A stretch of DNA of 64,000 nucleotides from Planctomycetota bacterium (GTDB lineage: Bacteria > Planctomycetota > SZUA-567 > H5-PLA8). The notes under the pieces were generated by a model. It was given only the letters and a program-made list of their open reading frames with translations. It was not told the DNA's origin and searched no databases. This document shows, piece after piece, positions 62,212 through 64,000 of the stretch. The stretch spans positions 2,265,326-2,329,325 of the forward strand of contig JAOSKN010000002.1 of the NCBI GenBank assembly GCA_027493525.1, written 5' to 3'. Numbering within the stretch: the first letter of the stretch is position 1; the number at the start of each line of letters is the position of its first letter. A program made the translations under genes and the position numbers.

Positions 62212-63837
62212 ATGGCGTCTCGCTGGCTGGTGCTCCTGGGCGGCAAGTTTCACGATTTCGAGGCGGCGGGCGCGTACTTTGCGAATGCCTTGAAGGAACG
62301 GCTCGGCGCGAAGGCCGAGACGACCTTCGACCGGAGCGTGCTGAACGCGAAGCGCCTCGCCGGGTACGACGGGCTGCTCGCGTACGTCGAGTGGGGCAAG
62401 GTCGCGGCGGCCGAAGCCGCGGCGCTCGACGCCTTCGTGCGCGGCGGCAAGCCGCTGGTCGGGGTGCACTGCGCCTGCGGCTACGAGGAGAACGAGAAGC
62501 TCCTCGGGCTGCTGGGCGTGCGCTTCACGGGGCATCCGGCGATCGACGAGTTCCCGGTCGCGCTCTCCGGCGAACCGCACTGGCTCACCCACCGCCTGGG
62601 GGACTTCCGGATCGCCGACGAGCTGTACGTGATGCAGGTCGCGCCGGGCTCGCGCGTGCTGGCGACGATGAGCCACCAGGGGCGCGCCTATCCGGCGGCG
62701 CTGTGCCGCGAGCCCGGGGCGGGCCGCGTCTTCTACCTCGCGTTGGGCCACGACGCGCGCGCCTGGGGGAATCCCGCCTACGGGAAACTGCTCGGGCGCG
62801 GCCTGGCCTGGGCCGCGGGCGCGGCCGAGCCCAAGCCGCTGGGCACGGCCGTGGTGGGCTACGGCGGCAGCTTCAACATGGGCAAGCACCACCTGGATTC
62901 GATGCGCGCGCAGCCGGGCTTCCGGCCGGTGGCCATCTGCGACATCGCTCCCGAACGGCAGAAGCAGGCGCGCGACGACTTCCCCGAACTGAAAGTGGTC
63001 GCGCGGACGAAGGAGCTGCTCGAACTTGAGGGCGTGGACCTCGTCGCCTGCATCACCCCGCACAACGTCCACGCGCCGGTGACGCTGGAGCTGCTCAAAG
63101 CCGGGAAACATGCGATCACCGAAAAGCCGATGGCGATCACGACGAAGGAATGCACGGCGATGATCGAGACCGCCAGGCGGCACAAGGCCAGCGTGCACGT
63201 GTACCACAACCGGCGCTACGACGGCGATTTCATCTCCATGCGGCGGATCGTCGAGTCGGGCGCGCTGGGGCCGGTCTTCCAGCTCGAGGCGTACAGCGGC
63301 GGTTACGGCGAGCCGCGGACGTGGTGGCGCAGCGACAAGGCCGTCAGCGGCGGCATCGCCCACGACTGGGGCGCGCACTTCATCGACTGGATCACGCACT
63401 TGATCCCCGGCCCGATCCGGCACGTGAGCGGGCACTTCTTCAAGCGCGCCTGGCCCCACGTGACCAACGAGGACCACGCGCTGATCCAGATCGTTTTCGA
63501 ATCCGGCGCCGTCGCGCTCTACGAGACCTCGCAGCTCGCCGCCGCGGGGAAAGCCAAGTTCCGGATCCTGGGCGAGCAGGGCGCGCTGCTTCACGAAGGC
63601 AAGGACGCGCTCAAGCTGAGCGCGCAGGTGAACGGGATCCGCGGGCGAGAAATGCTGGTCCCCTGCGCCAATTCCGATTGGGGGCGCTTCTACCGCCAGC
63701 TCGGCGACCACCTGCTCCTGGGCGAGGCGCTGGAGATCACCGCGGAAGAAGGCCGGCGCAACATCGCGATCATCGAGGCCGCGGAAAAGTCGAGCCGGAA
63801 GCACGGCGCGCCGATGAAGGTGCCTTACGAGAAGTAA
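62212..63837 (+). CDS. ThuA-like domain fused to a Gfo/Idh/MocA oxidoreductase
   Basis: 541 residues. Residues 1-205 match the ThuA (trehalose-utilisation) glutamine-amidotransferase-like fold: WLVLLGGKFHDFEAAGAYF, VGVHCACGYEENEKLLGLLG, then FYLALGHDARAWGNPAYGKL. Residues ~212-541 are a Gfo/Idh/MocA oxidoreductase with VVGYGGSFNMGKH, AICDIAPERQ and HAITEKPMAITTKECTAM. In other bacteria ThuA and a Gfo/Idh partner (ThuB) are separate proteins for 3-keto-disaccharide metabolism. Their fusion implies direct coupling of the two steps. A large complementary gene set lies at 49-54 kb. Confidence 0.85.
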   Translation: MASRWLVLLGGKFHDFEAAGAYFANALKERLGAKAETTFDRSVLNAKRLAGYDGLLAYVEWGKVAAAEAAALDAFVRGGKPLVGVHCACGYEENEKLLGLLGVRFTGHPAIDEFPVALSGEPHWLTHRLGDFRIADELYVMQVAPGSRVLATMSHQGRAYPAALCREPGAGRVFYLALGHDARAWGNPAYGKLLGRGLAWAAGAAEPKPLGTAVVGYGGSFNMGKHHLDSMRAQPGFRPVAICDIAPERQKQARDDFPELKVVARTKELLELEGVDLVACITPHNVHAPVTLELLKAGKHAITEKPMAITTKECTAMIETARRHKASVHVYHNRRYDGDFISMRRIVESGALGPVFQLEAYSGGYGEPRTWWRSDKAVSGGIAHDWGAHFIDWITHLIPGPIRHVSGHFFKRAWPHVTNEDHALIQIVFESGAVALYETSQLAAAGKAKFRILGEQGALLHEGKDALKLSAQVNGIRGREMLVPCANSDWGRFYRQLGDHLLLGEALEITAEEGRRNIAIIEAAEKSSRKHGAPMKVPYEK

Positions 63838-63859
63838 GTTCCGAGTTCCGAGTTCCGAG
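63838..63859. repeat. Heptanucleotide tandem array 5
   Basis: Three exact 7-nt copies of GTTCCGA immediately after the ThuA/Gfo-Idh stop. It is the least degenerate of the five arrays. Confidence 0.6.
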
Positions 63860-64000
63860 AGGCGAAAGCCCAGAATTACGCGAGCCGGGTTTCGGCGCCG
63901 CCGTTGCTCGCGCATCTCAAACTGGCTGGTGAGGCGTGGACTGCTTGGAACGCGGCACGGACCCTGCTCGCGACCCGTGGCGCGCGGGAGAGAAGATTAC
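63860..64000. other. Right edge without a supported gene
   Basis: The last 141 bases show no start codon with a plausible frame on either strand. They may be the leader of a gene beyond the window. Confidence 0.4.

Noticed and set aside
62092-63915. Minus-strand frame opposite the ThuA/Gfo-Idh fusion
   Set aside because: Antisense to an intact two-domain enzyme with conserved motifs.

Overview
The window is a GC-rich bacterial chromosome segment that is densely coded on both strands. I see no rRNA, tRNA, CRISPR array, transposase or phage gene. An outer-membrane barrel protein, many lipoproteins and a copper-exporting ATPase point to a Gram-negative cell envelope. Three secreted proteins carry a short helical motif of the 'DDF.sReaA.keL' type. 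Together with five phytanoyl-CoA-dioxygenase-like enzymes, AraC regulators, Gfo/Idh/MocA oxidoreductases, sugar-phosphate-isomerase-like proteins and ECF sigma/anti-sigma control, this resembles Planctomycetota or a related PVC lineage. That placement is an inference from gene content; no phylogenetic marker gene lies in the window.

Layout. 0-5 kb: a partial pilin-like gene, an anti-sigma protein with a long Pro-Asp-Lys tail, its ECF sigma factor, and a TPR/beta-barrel protein. 5-17.4 kb: mixed metabolic genes (DUF1932 dehydrogenase, an HU-fold fusion protein, DoxX, NUDIX, a WYL-type protein, two dioxygenases, an aldo/keto reductase, an AraC regulator, a lipoprotein, GTP-dependent PEP carboxykinase). 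17.8-21.7 kb: PTS enzyme I, a TIM-barrel isomerase and an unusual M19 dipeptidase homologue. 21.9-31.4 kb: a complete MoxR/Bat operon with BatB and BatC apparently fused. 31.4-34.4 kb: a convergent acyltransferase / NlpC-like fusion. 34.5-40.6 kb: copper ATPase, MFS transporter, radical SAM enzyme, YkvA-like protein and an epimerase. 40.6-46.3 kb: dioxygenase/AraC units and a rhodanese. 46.3-54.1 kb: an M23/PKD protein, a YesU-like protein, and a tight cluster of XRE-cupin regulator, two isomerases, two Gfo/Idh oxidoreductases and a cupin, which looks like catabolism of a sugar, keto-sugar or cyclitol. 54.3-64 kb: secreted HEAT-like proteins, a Swi2/Snf2 ATPase, a membrane protein and a ThuA-Gfo/Idh fusion.

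At least six genes are broken by single-base indels. Nine of the ten implied indels clearly sit in G/C runs of 4-6 bases, and the tenth probably does. When each is corrected the reading frame is restored. Sequencing or assembly error is the most likely explanation, so these genes are described as single intact proteins.

Intergenic DNA carries several small repeat types: degenerate 7-nt tandem arrays at five loci, a REP-like composite hairpin, 'GGAG-nACGGAG' repeats, a perfect 20-bp palindrome and a short MITE-like inverted repeat. The best candidates for new biology are the acyltransferase-papain fusion, the ThuA-Gfo/Idh fusion with its sugar cluster, the HU-fold fusion protein, the M23/PKD protein without a visible signal peptide, and the anti-sigma factor with its Pro-Asp-Lys tail.
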